DNA of 64,000 nt from the NCBI RefSeq assembly GCF_028858725.1, contig NC_084761.1, positions 24,148,501-24,212,500 of the forward strand, read 5' to 3'. How positions within the stretch are numbered: the stretch's first letter is position 1; every line of letters begins with the position of its first letter. The notes under the pieces were generated by a model that made no database searches, was not told the origin of the DNA, and saw nothing but the letters and a program-made list of their open reading frames with translations. A program made the position numbers and the translations under genes. Below, piece after piece: positions 1 to 49,140 of the stretch. The DNA comes from Colius striatus. Lineage: Eukaryota; Chordata; Aves; Coliiformes; Coliidae.

Positions 1-35623
<35,623 letters not shown>

Positions 35624-38600
35624 GGTGCCAGTCCCGCCGGCTCGGGTCCATCTCCCTGTCTCATCGCGCCCAGGATGCGAACGGGGAAGGCGGGGCCGCG
35701 GCGTCTCGCTAATCCCCCGCGCCGCACACCCCTGCCGCCCTCCCCCCGGTCCCCCTGCCTGCGGGGGCAGGGCGAGTGGGGCCGGCAGCCGCGTTTGCGG
35801 TTACCTGCCGCAGCCTTCCCGAGTGCGGGGGGAGCGGTGCGGCCGCCTGGCCCCAGGCGGCAGCCGCTCCGGCAGTCCCGGCGGAGGTTTGGACGGGCCG
35901 CGCATCGACCTGGCCGTCCGCGCTCCCCGCCGCGCAGCCCGGGCTCGGGCACTACCTCCCGCTTGCCGCCAACTCCGGGCGCCGCCGCCTCCGTACCTCC
36001 CGCGCCCTTCTGGCCGCCCCCCGGATTCATCGCTGCCCGCGGTCCCGCCGTAGCCCTCGCTGGCTCCCCGTCACCCCGCTTCTCTCTGCTATTTGGTGGT
36101 CCCCTGCCACCTTCTCTGCCCCCGGCGGTGGCTGCCCTGACCCCTCCGACAGCCTCGCACAGACGAGCAGGAGCCCGGGACGGGAGCAGGAGCGCGCAGC
36201 TTGGGGGAGACGGGGATAAAGCGGATTTGCACGGCAGCTCGGGAGGCAGAGGGATGGAAAGACCCTCAGACATGTCTGCGGGAAACAAAGGGACTGGAAA
36301 CATATGCCATGAGGAGAAATGTCTTCGAGGATTTAGCTTTATCCTAGCCCCATGTGCTCTGAATAGTAATCTGGTTATTCCCAACCTCTATGGACTTCTG
36401 TACAACCTGATCATTTCTGACTTCCCTTTTCTACCAAAATGTGTGCCAGTCAATTTCGCTTCTTTGTCTCCTATTATTCAGTTGTTTAGTTATTATGTTT
36501 TAATTTACCAGTAGTTTTAATCCATGCTGCTCTTGTTTCGCAAAGTACAGCTCTGCCTGATAGAGCACGTACAAACCCTTTATTTGGCAATTTGTCTGTA
36601 GAGTCACCTTTCATTTTTCCTGTCTAATCTTTTGTCTGCAAAGTGTTTATTTGGTTTCTGGGTGAGCACATCTGTATTTCCACAATCCTGACTACAGTCT
36701 AAAAGAGAAGGAGAAAGCGTGCTTTAAGCTTTCCATGCAGAATCCCATGTATCTTCTTTAAAGTGGCCTTCCTTTAGCAGCCTCCAAACTGTTCAAAAGG
36801 CACAAAATGCAACTTCAGCTGTTCAAGCTTTTGTTTCTAAGAACAAAAGATCTTCAGGGCCAAGGAAAAACAGGCCCTACTGTGTTTGGCATTACCTGTG
36901 TTCTTTTTAGTTCTGCTCATCTGTGATTATTATTGCAACATTACTGTTAGTATTTTAATCACTCCCAAAGTTGAAGGACACTCTGCTGGGGTTTCTGCAG
37001 CAACATGATAACTATGCTATCGAATGTGTCCATTGCACTTTGTGGATGTGAGTGCACAGATTGTTCTTTCTTTCTGAAGTTTCTTTGGGAGGGATGTATA
37101 TACATCAGCTTAGAAACTGTTAGGACTGGCTAGAGTTTAATTTGTTTTGAAAATATTTGAATGTATACAAGATGTGTACAAGCCTGAAAGCAACTCATCA
37201 TGGCTATTTTAAAATTGTCTGAAAATTTGTTGCTGTTGTAACAAGTTGGTTGCTTTTGTCCTTTGGAAAGACCGGTTACAAGCATTCTCAGCCTAGCTGG
37301 TTAAGGCTTCCTTCATTGCCTAGTAAACACATTTTGCCATCATGGTAACAGCAATATTTCATTTTCCCTGAACTAAGTTCCCACCCCGCCACTCCACCCC
37401 GCACCCAGCCTGGAAGAGGAACGGTTCTGCTGATCAGCACAGGAGGAAGAGAACAGATGAATATGAATGAATCTTGCAAAATGCTTCAGGCAAAGCTTTG
37501 AGCCTGGTGCTTATTCATGTATTCTGATTCTGTTTTTCTCTCCTAAGTGTGTGGCCCAGCAGGACTCTTATATGCAGTGAAATTTCTTTGTCTAGTAGAG
37601 TAGAGGTGTTTGTGCTTCAGGTTGCAAAATGCTACAAAGCAGGAGGTTGGGGGGAAAGATCAGGGGCTACACAGAGAAAAAGGTTTGGAAATAACTAGAA
37701 CTATGAATGAAGCATAAAGAAGACAAAGGCAATTGTCACAATTCCCTCCCAAGACAGGATTCAGGTTTAATGGAATGATCTTGAATGTTTTAGTTTTTAT
37801 CCTGATTGTTATTTTTTACGTAACCATATAAAGAGAATGAGACTTAATTTGTTTAGCAACTATAAATTCACTTTCCCTGTGATGTGAAGTCTGTTAATGC
37901 TACAGGGCATAATGCTGTTGTGAGAATATACAAATTAGAGTCTGGCTTCCATTCAAGACATTGATAATAGTGTCAGTAGGAGGGACCCCTTTCTAACAAA
38001 CAGTGAAACCAAAGCACTTTATTTTGCCAGGATATATGCTTCATGCTTTGATTGCAGCTTCTGTCTTGGCTAGAGCATTTATGAGTGCCTCCATCATACA
38101 TTCTGTCATGTCTGAACTGTATGAGCTCGTGTTGCAATTTTTCCTTTGGCAATAGCATTTAGAGGCACCATGTGTAAAATCATTCTCATATGCTTGACTA
38201 CTTTTATTGTATTTGTAAGAAGCTCATTATCTGTGTGACTTCTACCTCTGTCACATTTCTCATAGTTGGTCAAAAGTTAACAGGAAGAGCAAAGGCAAAG
38301 CAGCAGTTACATGGACAATGTGTTTGTGAGAAACTTGGTCAGTGAGAATTACAAGAGCATCTAAAATGAAACTGCACTGTGCTTTACAGGTGGGCTTCAT
38401 CTTCATATGTTTATAAACAAGAAAAAAGGCTTATTACTCTGATTGAGCTGATCCAGCTTGAAAGAGATGCCAAATATGAGATCTTCTTAGTGCAGTTGGT
38501 TCCTGTAAAATGTTTTGTCTCTACTGTACAAAAATCTCACTCACAAATTGAATTAGAAATTGAAAGGGAAAAAAAATTATGTTTGTAAAATTAGGAAAAT

Positions 38601-38691
38601 AAGCAAGTTGATCTCTGAAAACCTCAAAAGGTCTCAGAGGATTTGGGCATTACATACGACTTTGATTCTGAAATTGTAGTATACAATTCTA

Positions 38692-39645
38692 TAGAATCAT
38701 AGAATCATTACAGTTGGAAAAGACCTTTAAGATCAAGTCCAGCCACTAACCTCACATTGCCAGGCCCATCACTGAAATAAACCATATCCCTCAACACCTC
38801 ATTTGTGAGTCTTTTTAATATCTTCAGGGATGTGGACTCCACCACCTCCCTGGGCAGCCCGTTCCAATGCTTAACAACCCTCTCGGTGAAAAAGTTCTTC
38901 CTAATGTCCAATCTAAACCTCCCCTGGTGCAACTTAAATCCATTTCCCCATGTTCTGTCATTCATTACTGGAGAGATCAACCTCCACCTTACTACAACTC
39001 CCTTTCAGGTAGTTGTAGAGAGTGATAATATCTCCCCTCGGCCTCCTCTAGGATAAACATTCCCAGCTCCCTCAGCTGCTCCTCATAACACTTGTTCTCT
39101 TGACCCTTCACCAGCTTTGTTGCCTGTCTCTGTACATGCTCCAGCACCTCAATGTCCTTCTTGTAATGAGGACTGTGACACAGAACTGGATACAGTATTC
39201 GAGGTGCAGCCTCACCAGCACTGAGTACAGGGGGACAATCGCTTCTTTGGCCCTGCTGACCCGCTATTTCTGACACAAGCCAGGATGCCCTTGGCCTTCT
39301 TGGCCACCTGGGCACACTGCTGGCTCATGTTCATCCAGCTGTCAATTAACATCTCCAGGTCCTTTTCCACAAGACAACTCTCAAGCCACTGTGTCCCAAG
39401 CCTGTAGCACTGCATGGGGTTATCGTGGCCCAGGTGCTGGACCCAGCATTTGGCCTTGTTGAACCTCATGCAATTGGCTTCAGCCCATCACTCCCTCCTG
39501 TCCAAGTCCCTCTGAAGGGCCTTACTGTCCTCGAGCAGGTCTATGCTCCCACCCAGCTTGGTGTCATCTGCGAATTTACTGAGAGTGCACTCAATCCCCT
39601 CATCCAGATCATCGATAAAGATGTTAAACAAAACAGGCCCCAGCA
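38692..39645 (-). mobile_element. CR1 LINE, 5'-truncated, minus orientation
   Basis: It starts with ATAGAATCATAGAATCATTA, the reverse of a CR1 3' end. On the minus strand it encodes the CR1 tail ([20 protein letters not shown], then ILEHVQRQATKLVKG-like sequence) and reverse transcriptase C-terminal sequence (MRFNKAKCWVQHLGHDNPMQ). The frame is broken at several points, so it is an inactive copy. Confidence 0.95.
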
Positions 39646-41005
39646 ACATGCAGAGAAACATTGGACATATTAGAAATACTCACATAATACAGCAGCAGCT
39701 GCATTATTTGTATATGCAAGGCTCAAAAGGAAACTTACACAAGAGCTTCTTTTATCCTAACAGCTTTCTAAAAGCACTTCATAGGTCTTCCCTGTCATTG
39801 TCTTTGCTTTTGCATGAGTTATGTGAAGGTACAGATTATCAGAAGACTAACTTTCAAATGGTTCTTCCAAATAGGTGAAAATATCGATGTCTGGGTTATA
39901 CATGCAAAAAATGTAGTCCTGCATTTCAAAAACATTTAATAACAAGCATTTAAAATTCATCTGGAGAATCCATCTAATTCTGCTCTCATTTAAATCAATA
40001 GCAAAATTCACTGATTAGCCTCTTCCTGTGTTCAGTAAAGCAGCTTACCTTTATTTGTGAGTAGCACATACAGTACACTCTCAGCATAGATTTCACAAGA
40101 GCTGAGCACTTCCAGCTGTCAGTGGAATTCAGTTAAAATACTGAAGTGAAGGACAAGTGAAAGTTTGAGTCAATTCCATCTTACTGCCACTGCTAGCCCT
40201 ATACCAAGGTATTCTGCATTCCCTCCTTAGCAGCTTAGAGTCACACAGCAATGTAGATGTGACAGATCAGAACAAGGGCTTGACTTCAGGCAATGCAATA
40301 TATGAGAATTTCCCCTAGGAAATAAATACAAGTACAAAGCAGAGAGAATGTAGCTGAGCAGCCAGGCACAACACATTGTAATGGAATAATTTTCAGACCA
40401 TCCATCTAATAATTTCTTACTATTATTTCTTCACATAATCAAGTATGCTGAGGCCAATAGATCAACCACTGGAATCAATGGAAAAAACTTATGCACATGA
40501 CCTGAATGAGCTCTAATGGGACTAGAAAGGGGCTGAAATCAGCACTAGAAGGAGAGGGAGCAAGGCTTCACACAAAGGAGATTTCCATGTGCAGAATGGG
40601 CCATAGAATGAGGGCTGTAATGAGTCAACATTTTTAGGATGTAAGTCAGCACTCTCATAAAATAATTTTATTCATTAATCTCATTCTTTTTAACAAACAC
40701 AGGCAGCAGCAATTTGAAACCCTGCCAAGTCTGACTCAAAATTAATTTGGTTTGTGCTTACATGGAAGAGAATAGGCTTTTTGTCTGTAATTATATATAA
40801 GCTCCATAGGGTGACCCTGCATTACACAGGATGTTAACTGAACAGGCTGTAATTGATGAGGTTTCCATTACCACATAACACAGTGCTCACAGGAATGAGA
40901 TCATAGAAAAACCTTTTTTAAAGTGTTAAGTACTTTCTTGTACAACAAGCTGGGTTCAGATTATAAAGCAATAAGAAACTCAATTTCCTGGAACGAGGCA
41001 ATAAG

Positions 41006-41130
41006 GATCATAGAATCATACAATCATAGAATGGTAGGGGTTGGAAGGGATCTCTAAAGATTATCTAGTCCAACAGTCCTGCTCAAGTAGGTCCATCTCG
41101 ATTAGGTCACTCGGGAACACATTACAATTC
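41006..41130 (-). mobile_element. Short CR1 3'-end fragment
   Basis: AATCATAGAATGGTAGGGGT, followed by TTGGAAGGGATCTCTAAAGA and TTATCTAGTCCAAC, is a textbook CR1 3' UTR in reverse orientation, truncated after about 120 bases. Confidence 0.9.
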
Positions 41131-43700
41131 AATACATAGGGGTATATGTGCCTAACACTGGGTTATACAGACGTGATGAAATAACTGTATTTAAAACTGA
41201 AAGGTAAAGTGAGTTTTCAAACCTGGTGAGAGCTTTTTGTTTAACATAGTGAGTGGAAAAATTGTAATTTCATCTGAGATAGTTTTGACATATTCAGAGG
41301 AACTACACATCATTTAAAAATTATCACTGCACAAAAAAAAAGAAATGTAGAGATAGTTGTTTGAAAAGTATTTTTAAATAAAACAACAAAAAAGCACTCT
41401 ACATTCAGTAAAGGTTCTAATTCTTCAAATATGTATCGTCATTCTCTGCATACGGGGATGTCTCCATGTGTAAAGCAGGATACATGAGCACCATATGTAA
41501 AACTTCAGAGGACTGGGGACATGATTTCTTCATGCTGTTGCTATGATTTCAGCAACACCTGGGAGTATACAACTAGTGCAGCATATAGTTCATGCAGTTG
41601 CAATGTGGTGGTGATTCAGGCTGTGTTATATATTGTTTCCATGAGCAACCACCTAGCACTCTGTAATGTTCATCTCCCAGATGAACCATGTAGCAGATCC
41701 CATGTGTGCAGTGCCATGTGGCTGAGGGGAGTGTCAGAGCAGGAGTGCCTCAGACCAACTGTAAATACAGCAGAGGTGCTGCTTTCTTTCCTCCTGCTTA
41801 GAATAGGAAGTAAATGCAGCATCACGTATGTTGTGGTCTGTTAACTAGGTGAAAGGTAAGTTTGTGTAGCTGTTCTATAAACAAGCATATTTAAAGAGGC
41901 AAGAATATGCCAAAGAGGAGATCTTGAAGAAATGGAAGGGAAAGTGGTATTTGTTCATAAACAATCCTAACAATTAGAACTTCTGTTCTAAACCTAACTA
42001 CCTTGCATATATGTGGGATTTGGTACTTGATTTATTCAGTCTGTCCTTTAAGGGCAACTGTGTATGTGATTCATTCTGTGCTTATGCTGGGAAGCAACCC
42101 ACTCAAAAGAAAAAAAAAAAATCAATGGGAAGGCTACATCTTTGCAAAAATTTTTAACATTTGTGGATATGTTTAACATTTTGGTTTAGATTTAAGAGAG
42201 AAAGGCTAAAAAAAAAAAAGTATTCATCATAACACATACATTTTAGAATCTTTTTCATGCAGAAAGTGGCCTTTACAAACCAGTCAGCATTAGGTAAGCC
42301 TGCCACAGAGAAGGATGAAGCCTTATTTATTCAAAGCAAGCAGTCAGTAAGGACAACTGGTTAATAGAGCTGAGATATATGACCTTCTACAGTTTCCTCT
42401 GACATTCATAGTGTAGGAGGTTCTCTGGGGTAAACAATGCTTTATAGATGCAGTTGTTCAAATAAATTCTCTCGCAAATAATCCAGGTAGCCCTCTTCCA
42501 ATCATGGTAGCAGGTGGATACTCTTTGTTCAGTTAATCTTCGGAAAACATTTCTTAATAATACGTATTTCAGAACTTCACACTTCATTTTTGTGAAGTGT
42601 AAGTACAGTGAAAGCTACAAACAGAAAGATAAGTCAAGCAGGGTTAGTTTGTGTTTTCATCTTTCATCTAAGGCAAGTGTCAGCTTCCCATTAGCAGCAA
42701 CAGAATAGAGGCATTTCTAGTATTTCTTGCGGGAACTTCTTAATGTCCTACACAAAACCCAGCATACATACAATGTGAAAATCAGACTTTTTTTCCTCCA
42801 GAGTTTCAGAGGGATGCAGGAATTATGTTAGGGCTGAGCTACATACATGCAATGACCCTTCAAGTATTTGATTTATCTTCACTAACATAATACTCTGTTA
42901 CCAGGAATGAGAAAGGATAAAGCGAATTACAGCTGTATGTTTATAGTTCTGCACAATGCAAGAACCTATTACACAATTATTAAAATAAAACTATAGCTGT
43001 TTAGAACATGTAAAATAAGCATAAAAAAGGGGGAGGGGGAACCATAAATACTTGTTGGAGCAGGAATACTTTTGTCCATGATGCCATATTTAACATGTTA
43101 CAGACTTTGAATTTCTAGACGGTTTTGATCTTGAAAGGCAGCAAGCACTTCAGATTAGTGCAAAATTTTCTATGAGAGTATTTGGTCTACATATTGAAAT
43201 GTAAAGCAAGACATGTTCTTTTACCATCTTTCCCTTCCTGTATATGTATGCAACTATAATCTGGCCCATATGTATTATTTATCTAACGAAATATTTTTGG
43301 AAGGAACTCATTTTAAGCAACAAAATATCTGTTTTATACATCTGAAATTTCTCTATATACTTCTGCAGTACACTCAAAATATAACTCAATAAATAGGACT
43401 TTTAACATAAAAAATACTGCTTTTTTTTTTAAAAAGACATATTAACATGTTTCAATACACATTTTCTCAAAGAAGCACAGATGAATCAAATATAATTCCC
43501 CTCTCACTTACTGTTATTTAGTCTCTGTTCATCTCCAGGTGTGGGACTCATTGACAAGGTAAAGAATTTCAAATATTTCCAAAAGGCTATTTTGCTTCTA
43601 TTCTTTTCAATTGGTTCACAGATAGACTTTTAAAAAGATTTCACCATTGTATACAACTTGAGAAGTCTATTGTATATATGAACCTGAAAACTAGAAAACA

Positions 43701-43985
43701 ATGTGTGACAAAGAACAAAAAGCAAGCACAACTCTTGCAGTTAGAACAACCCTGACACTGTGCAGACCTGTGACAGACATGTGCACTTACATTGCCTTCG
43801 TTACCACAGAATGTAGAAAATGTCTGTCAGAAGCCATGGAAAGGGCAAGGAGAAAGGGTAAGGGATGGACAAGGGAAGCAAAGAAGGCAAGATCCACTAC
43901 TGTAGCTATTGTTAAAGCAACCTGCTTGCTTACAGTTTTCATTGTTGGCTTAATCATCCTTTATTCTTTCTTGACTTCTGGGTGA
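43701..43985 (+). CDS. Putative small membrane protein, 94 codons, unrecognised
   Basis: I do not recognise this gene. The frame starts MCDKEQKASTTLAV, has a cysteine-containing middle (CTYIAFVTTECRKC), then a highly basic stretch (ERARRKGKGWTREAKKAR), and ends in a hydrophobic segment (ATCLLTVFIVGLIILYSFL) three residues before the stop, so it would be a tail-anchored or type II membrane protein. Its base composition and third-position GC are visibly higher than in the AT-rich flanks, which favours real or formerly real coding sequence. An in-frame TAG lies three codons before the ATG. The basic-helix-then-membrane layout faintly recalls the second half of CD225/dispanin proteins, but the first membrane segment is absent. 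It could also be a retrocopy fragment or chance. Confidence 0.3.
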   Translation: MCDKEQKASTTLAVRTTLTLCRPVTDMCTYIAFVTTECRKCLSEAMERARRKGKGWTREAKKARSTTVAIVKATCLLTVFIVGLIILYSFLTSG

Positions 43986-46689
43986 TGTCCCTTTCTTATC
44001 TCTTCTCATCCCTCTTGTCCCATCATTTTGATTTCTGAATTGCTATTTTTTCAATAACCTAACAGTGATGTGGAATCACACATTCTAACTTGCTATTTTC
44101 ATGTTTAGTCATCTAGGTTGGGATAATTATTTGTCAACTACAGAGTAAAAATTAAGATTAAACCCATTGGATTATGGAAAGCCACAAATTTTTGTTATGG
44201 ATATAGCTATACAAAAGAGATATAGTTACTTGTCCTGTTTTTTTAATTGACGTCCTTAGCATGCCATTTATTTTTATAAATAAATACTATGTCACAGTAC
44301 ACGCTACTTTTTTATACTTCAGACTTTTAAACATTGCTGCTTTACCCAATACATTCAAATACTGTGTAACTAAGTCCCGCTAGACCAAACACCCAGATTA
44401 TATTAACTTTAGAGATACTGCTAAGTTTATTAATTGTAAAATCTCAAAGACTCTCTCTTTTTTAAAAAAATGCTGATTATTGTCCTGTTTTAGAAATAGG
44501 TCTCAGAATTTTGCTATTAGTTTCATCAGAACCTTTGTTTGACCCCTAGAAATCAAATAAGTAACTTCTGCTGGGAGCTGTAGGAGATCTGCAGATTGGA
44601 TCATGAGTAGAATACGTGTCTTCTTGTTTGTTATGTATATGTAGGTTTTTCCTTCTTGAAGCTTCTTTCTGCATTTCCTAGAACCTAGGAAAAGTAAAAA
44701 GCAGTAGAATAACTTCTTTCTCTATGATTTAACTGTAAACTTTATTATTTTTGTACAATATTTTTTTGTATTTCTTCACTGCTGTCTGTCTGTACTTCTG
44801 GTGTTTCTTGAAGCTGTGGTTGCACATTTGCCGCAAAATAATCCAAATTGGGTTAAAAGATCAGTCAGATCTTTTTTTCCCGAACTGGGTTATTGCACAG
44901 CCACACGGAAGACACAAGGGATAGTGAATTGTCATGAATGTAGAAATAGAGCAGCAGATCTAAGACCTGTTTAACTTAGTATGCTATAAACTTGAGGAAG
45001 AAAGCATTAAGACATAGATAATGCAGTAAGGATAGAAGCCATGGTTAACTGGTGACACTGTAGATGCTCTGAAAAATATGGAAGTGAATGGTAGACTGGG
45101 AAAAGAAGAAAAACAAGTTAAAGGACAGGTTTTTAAATATTCGGTGCAAATAACTTGCTGATGCAAGATACTGCATCTAATTATTTATGGAGGTATGCAG
45201 GAAAACAATAAATAATACTGAAAACAAACTTAAAATGGAAAAGTAGTGACTATATGAGGTAATATATAAGGATGTGTTTTCTGGAATGCAAAGACTTTAG
45301 ACATCTGAGGTTTTCAGTACATAAACCTACCTTATACTGTAATAGACTGCATAGTATCAGTATCTAGTCATCTTTATTGCTATTTAGTAGAAACAAAACA
45401 GCTTTGAGACAAAGTAAGGGTACTATAATCACATAAAATATGCACGAGTACCATATTTAAAGCTAAAAATGTGTGGGATTGTTTTGCAAGCACGATAGGA
45501 CATAATTTCTGACTGTAAAATAATTATAGCAGTAGAATTTTAATATCCTGTGTGAGAAATATAGGGAAAGTGGAAGTGATCTATAATATTTTCTGATCTC
45601 AGTGCTTATATAGAGTTAAGTCGCTAAGTTAGTGAATATTGAGATCTATGGAAATATGTTTCTTTGTTATTCAAAGCATAAAAAATTCACACTTTTTTTA
45701 TTCTTTGATTTATAGTAATAATAAAGCCAGCAGATGTAATGTAATTAGATTTGCACTGCCCCTGAGGGGAGTGGATCAAATTCAGCTCATCTTTAGAACA
45801 AATAATATCACTGAAGTTTGTATAATTACTAGACATTTGCTCCCGCCTCACTAAGGGGTCAATGTTATAACGAGAAAAGGGGCCAAATTCAGGACAGTGT
45901 TAAAATGAGGAGTAAGTACAGAGCTTGATACAATACAGCTTAAAGCTGCAGTCCATTCTCTCTTCACATTCTGGGTTTTTTGGGCATATATATAGACATT
46001 TCTGTTAAAAACTTCAGTTGTATTTCATTGTCTGAACATGGCAGGGAAGCCACTTGATCCCCAAGTGGAGAACTGAGAGCTCAGGGGACTGCTTTGGCTA
46101 AACTGTTCACTAATTTAGAAGGAGGACTGTCAATTAATTTACTGAATTTGTCAAAAGAATGTGTTAATATCTTTGCTAAAATATGGATGTAACTGTTAGC
46201 AAGCTATGTGGATGACTATAGTGTGCAAGGTAGCATCTGTGACATCACATATGCCTAACATCTAAATCTTGATAGTGAGAGATATCAAAACATGTCATTA
46301 GAGCTCCAGAAAAAAAGATACAGTATCCTACAGTAATGAAGATGAGTTAAGGTCATATTTTGCTGTCTTGACTCACTTTTAATACTATTGCATTGTCTAT
46401 TCTGTGTGAATAGTTTCTGTGACTTCAGTGGAAGCCTTAATGGTGGGTGGGTTCACGTGAGCTGGGACAGTGCTGTACAGCTGTCTGTGTCCTTATGGGA
46501 GTGAAAATGCCCAGATTGTCAAGGAACCATGGGGCCAGTCCTGAGTTCCACTGCTGCATGTGGTTTACCTTAGAGCATATGGACAAATGGCTAGTAGGTT
46601 CATAAAATAGATAAAAGAAAAAAATGTAAACCATCTTGCTCCTTTTCCATCGCAAATACTTTAGGTATAGAAATGAACACAATGGATTT

Positions 46690-46870
46690 GTAGAATGGCT
46701 ATCCCAGTTGGAAGGGAAGTTAAAGTCTGTTAAGGGCATTGCCCAAATGCCTCTTCAACACTGACAGGTGTGGAGCATCGACCACCTCTCCAGGAAGTCT
46801 TTTCTAGTATATGTGTGTGTGTAGCTCTTGACTGCAGACCATCAGAATTTGGCCTGAGACAGGAGAATCC
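46690..46870 (-). mobile_element. Old diverged CR1 fragment
   Basis: TAGAATGGCTATCCCAGTTG, then GAAGGGAAGTTAAAG, CAACACTGACAGGTGTGGAG and CATCGACCACCTCTCCAGGA follow a CR1 subfamily tail in reverse orientation with many differences. Confidence 0.7.
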
Positions 46871-48289
46871 TGACAGGGGAAAAAAAAAAAAAAAGACCAC
46901 AGATGGCATAAAAGGCTGAGAGCCCCAAACCCACAGCATTCACACAGAAGCAGAAAGGCAGGGAGCATTCTGCAAAAATACCACCACTTCCTTCTGAAAC
47001 AGTGTACATATGCAACGTAACATCTTTCATAGACATTAGTGTTTGTAAAGATGAGCTCATCTTAGCAACCAGTTCTAAAAAGAGAGCACAGGCTCACACA
47101 AACTTCATCATGCCACATCCAGGAGGAAGTGATTTTGTTACCGTGCAGGGACTCTTACTGTATTCATTACAGACAACAGTGTCAAAGAAGTGTGCAATAG
47201 TATGAGATAGCATTTCTTTTTTCATAACGTTTCCATAGATAAGAGAGTATAACTAGGCACAAATTCTCTAAGGAGATTAAAATTCACCTCTCAGTGTTTG
47301 GGATGTTTAATGTTTAAAAGCTTCACCATTCTTCTAAGATGTTCTATCCTTGAGAAATGTGAGTAGCTTGAAGTAGTTTCTTTCTGCATTAGTCTGTACT
47401 GCTCTCACTTCCTTCTCTTCATGTACCTTGCTCGGTTTGAATTTGACCTGAATAATGTCATTGACATGTATGCCCTATGCATCGCATAAAAAAAGAGAAT
47501 AACAGCTTGTACCACAAAAGTGCAATGGTATCTGACACAGATACCAGCAGAGGAATACTGTACTCTACATAACAGAATGTCATTTCTGAGTTCTTGTCCA
47601 CAAGTTCAGGTCTGATGATTATGGGAAAAATGGAACTATTTCTGGAGAGCAAATATAGAATGAATTGTAACTGCTGGGATAATTTGTAGCGTTTCTTAAT
47701 ACTTTTGTTAAGTTTCTTTTAGTGAGATGCTAGGAAATGAAGATTATTGCAGAACTTTTGAACCCAGACTGCAGGCCTTTATTTCAATTTTCAGTCATGT
47801 TGTAGTGTAAAGGTCAGAATGAAAATCAAGATGCAATGTAAAAGGACATACATTCAAAGAGAGAGGATAAAATGAGAAAGGGGAAGAGGTAGCAGGAAAG
47901 AGACCCAAAAATCAGATGAAAAATGAGTTAAAGATTCTGCAAAACTCCCTCAAACTTTAACTTTTTAGACATTTAGAAAGATGTACATAAAGATTAATCT
48001 GCAAATAATGACGTTGGGTATTGAAGTTGACTATAAGGACATACTAGGTTATGAGAGATGTAGGAGAGAAGAGGCATTCTAGGCTCAAGAGACATTGACA
48101 AAGAAAAATGGTTGCACCTAAAACTATGTTTTACCCTGGAGAGTAAACCTTGCAGAAAAGAGCTCTCCACAGATCTGGCATAGCTGTTTGCCAGGTGTGA
48201 TAAACCTTACACTGCAACGGTTGAGTGAAACCGAATTTAACATGTATACTTGAGAAACACTTAAATTACATTAGACCATGTGAGTAGTC

Positions 48290-49140
48290 TGCTTGGCGGC
48301 TCCTGACGAGCCTGGAGATCGGGTTTCCATCAGTTCGGAGCCTAGCACGGTACCCCTCACATTCGGTCTATCTGTCGGTGAGAGCCACCTTGTTCTGAGC
48401 TCGCCCCTCATGCACTTCCTAGCCGGCGCTGGGAAGCGGAACGCTGCCTCTCGGACGCCGCCGGGGCCAGGGTCAGCCCGCGGGGCGACTCCGCCACGCC
48501 GCCTGCCCGCTCGAGGCCCGCACGCCCCGGCGGCCGCCGCTCCAACCCCACGAGGCCGAGCAGGGTCCCGGGGCGGTGGGCAGCCCCGCTCCCACCGGGC
48601 CGGCCTCCACTGCCCTCAACCAACATGGCCCGCAGCGCCAGCGCGTCACACGGCCGCCGCAGCTGCTCCATTGGAAGAGGCGACGGAAGTGACGCGCCGG
48701 CGGGATCCCGGCGGAGCGGGACGGCGGACGCCGGCTGCGCGGCGATGAACAGTCGCCTACAGGAGATTCGAGAGCGGCAGAAGCTGCGGCGGCAGCTCTT
48801 GGCGCAGCAGGTAGCGGGCGGGGGCGGCCGGGCCTATCCACCGCCAGCGCGGGCCCCGGCGGCGCTCGCTCGAGCGCGCGGGCCCGCCCTTTTCCCGGGG
48901 GAGGGGGCATCGGGCGCGTGCCGCCTCAGGCGCGGCGGCTCCGCTGATGCCGGGGCACGCTGCGCTTCGGAGGCTGCCCGGCGGCCGGGCGGGAGAGCGG
49001 CCCCGGCACCGCTAGCGGCTGCCTGGCGCGTGGCCAGCAGGGGCAAGCGACGAGCCCCGGCGGGCCGCTAAGTGTGGCCGTAGAGGGAGAGGTGGTCGCT
49101 GGTGGGGCCTGCAGGCGGGCCTGGTTTGGGCGGGGGCGAA
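48290..49140. promoter_or_regulatory. METTL14: CpG island promoter of METTL14
   Basis: An abrupt GC-rich, CpG-dense block around METTL14 exon 1. Housekeeping-type elements are visible upstream of the ATG at 48745: a YY1-like AACATGGC at 48622-48629, an inverted CCAAT box (ATTGG) at 48670-48674, and an ETS/GABPA-like CGGAAGT at 48684-48690 overlapping a CRE-like TGACGC at 48690-48695. No TATA box is seen. Such islands often start divergent antisense transcripts, and a divergent transcript is annotated at human METTL14 (knowledge). The long open frames here (48293-49071, both strands) are GC-rich shadows. Confidence 0.85.
48745..48810 (+). CDS. METTL14: METTL14 exon 1
   Basis: Encodes [20 protein letters not shown] plus QQ, the start of the conserved N-terminal helix. 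The ATG follows GCGGCG (G at -3). The donor is CAG/GTAGCG in phase 0. The frame continues open into the GC-rich intron, but that is shadow. Confidence 0.97.

Larger units (their letters stand above)
36300..48290. other. Intergenic spacer between PRSS12 and METTL14
   Basis: About 12 kb of mainly AT-rich DNA between two divergent CpG-island promoters. It holds CR1 copies (38692-39645, 41006-41130, 46690-46870), a possible MIR-like scrap near 40220-40270, and one coding-looking small ORF (43701-43985). No other gene is recognised. Confidence 0.8.

Noticed and set aside
38708..39469. Minus-strand ORFs of 85-107 codons as genes
   Set aside because: They are fragments of the CR1 copy at 38692-39645.
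43701..43985. Assignment of the spacer ORF to the CD225/dispanin family
   Set aside because: Only the basic stretch and one hydrophobic segment resemble it. The first membrane segment and its conserved cysteines and prolines are missing, so no family name is given.
48293..49071. Open frames of 87-151 codons on both strands around METTL14 exon 1
   Set aside because: CpG-island shadows. Only the 22-codon METTL14 exon 1 has homology and a matching donor.
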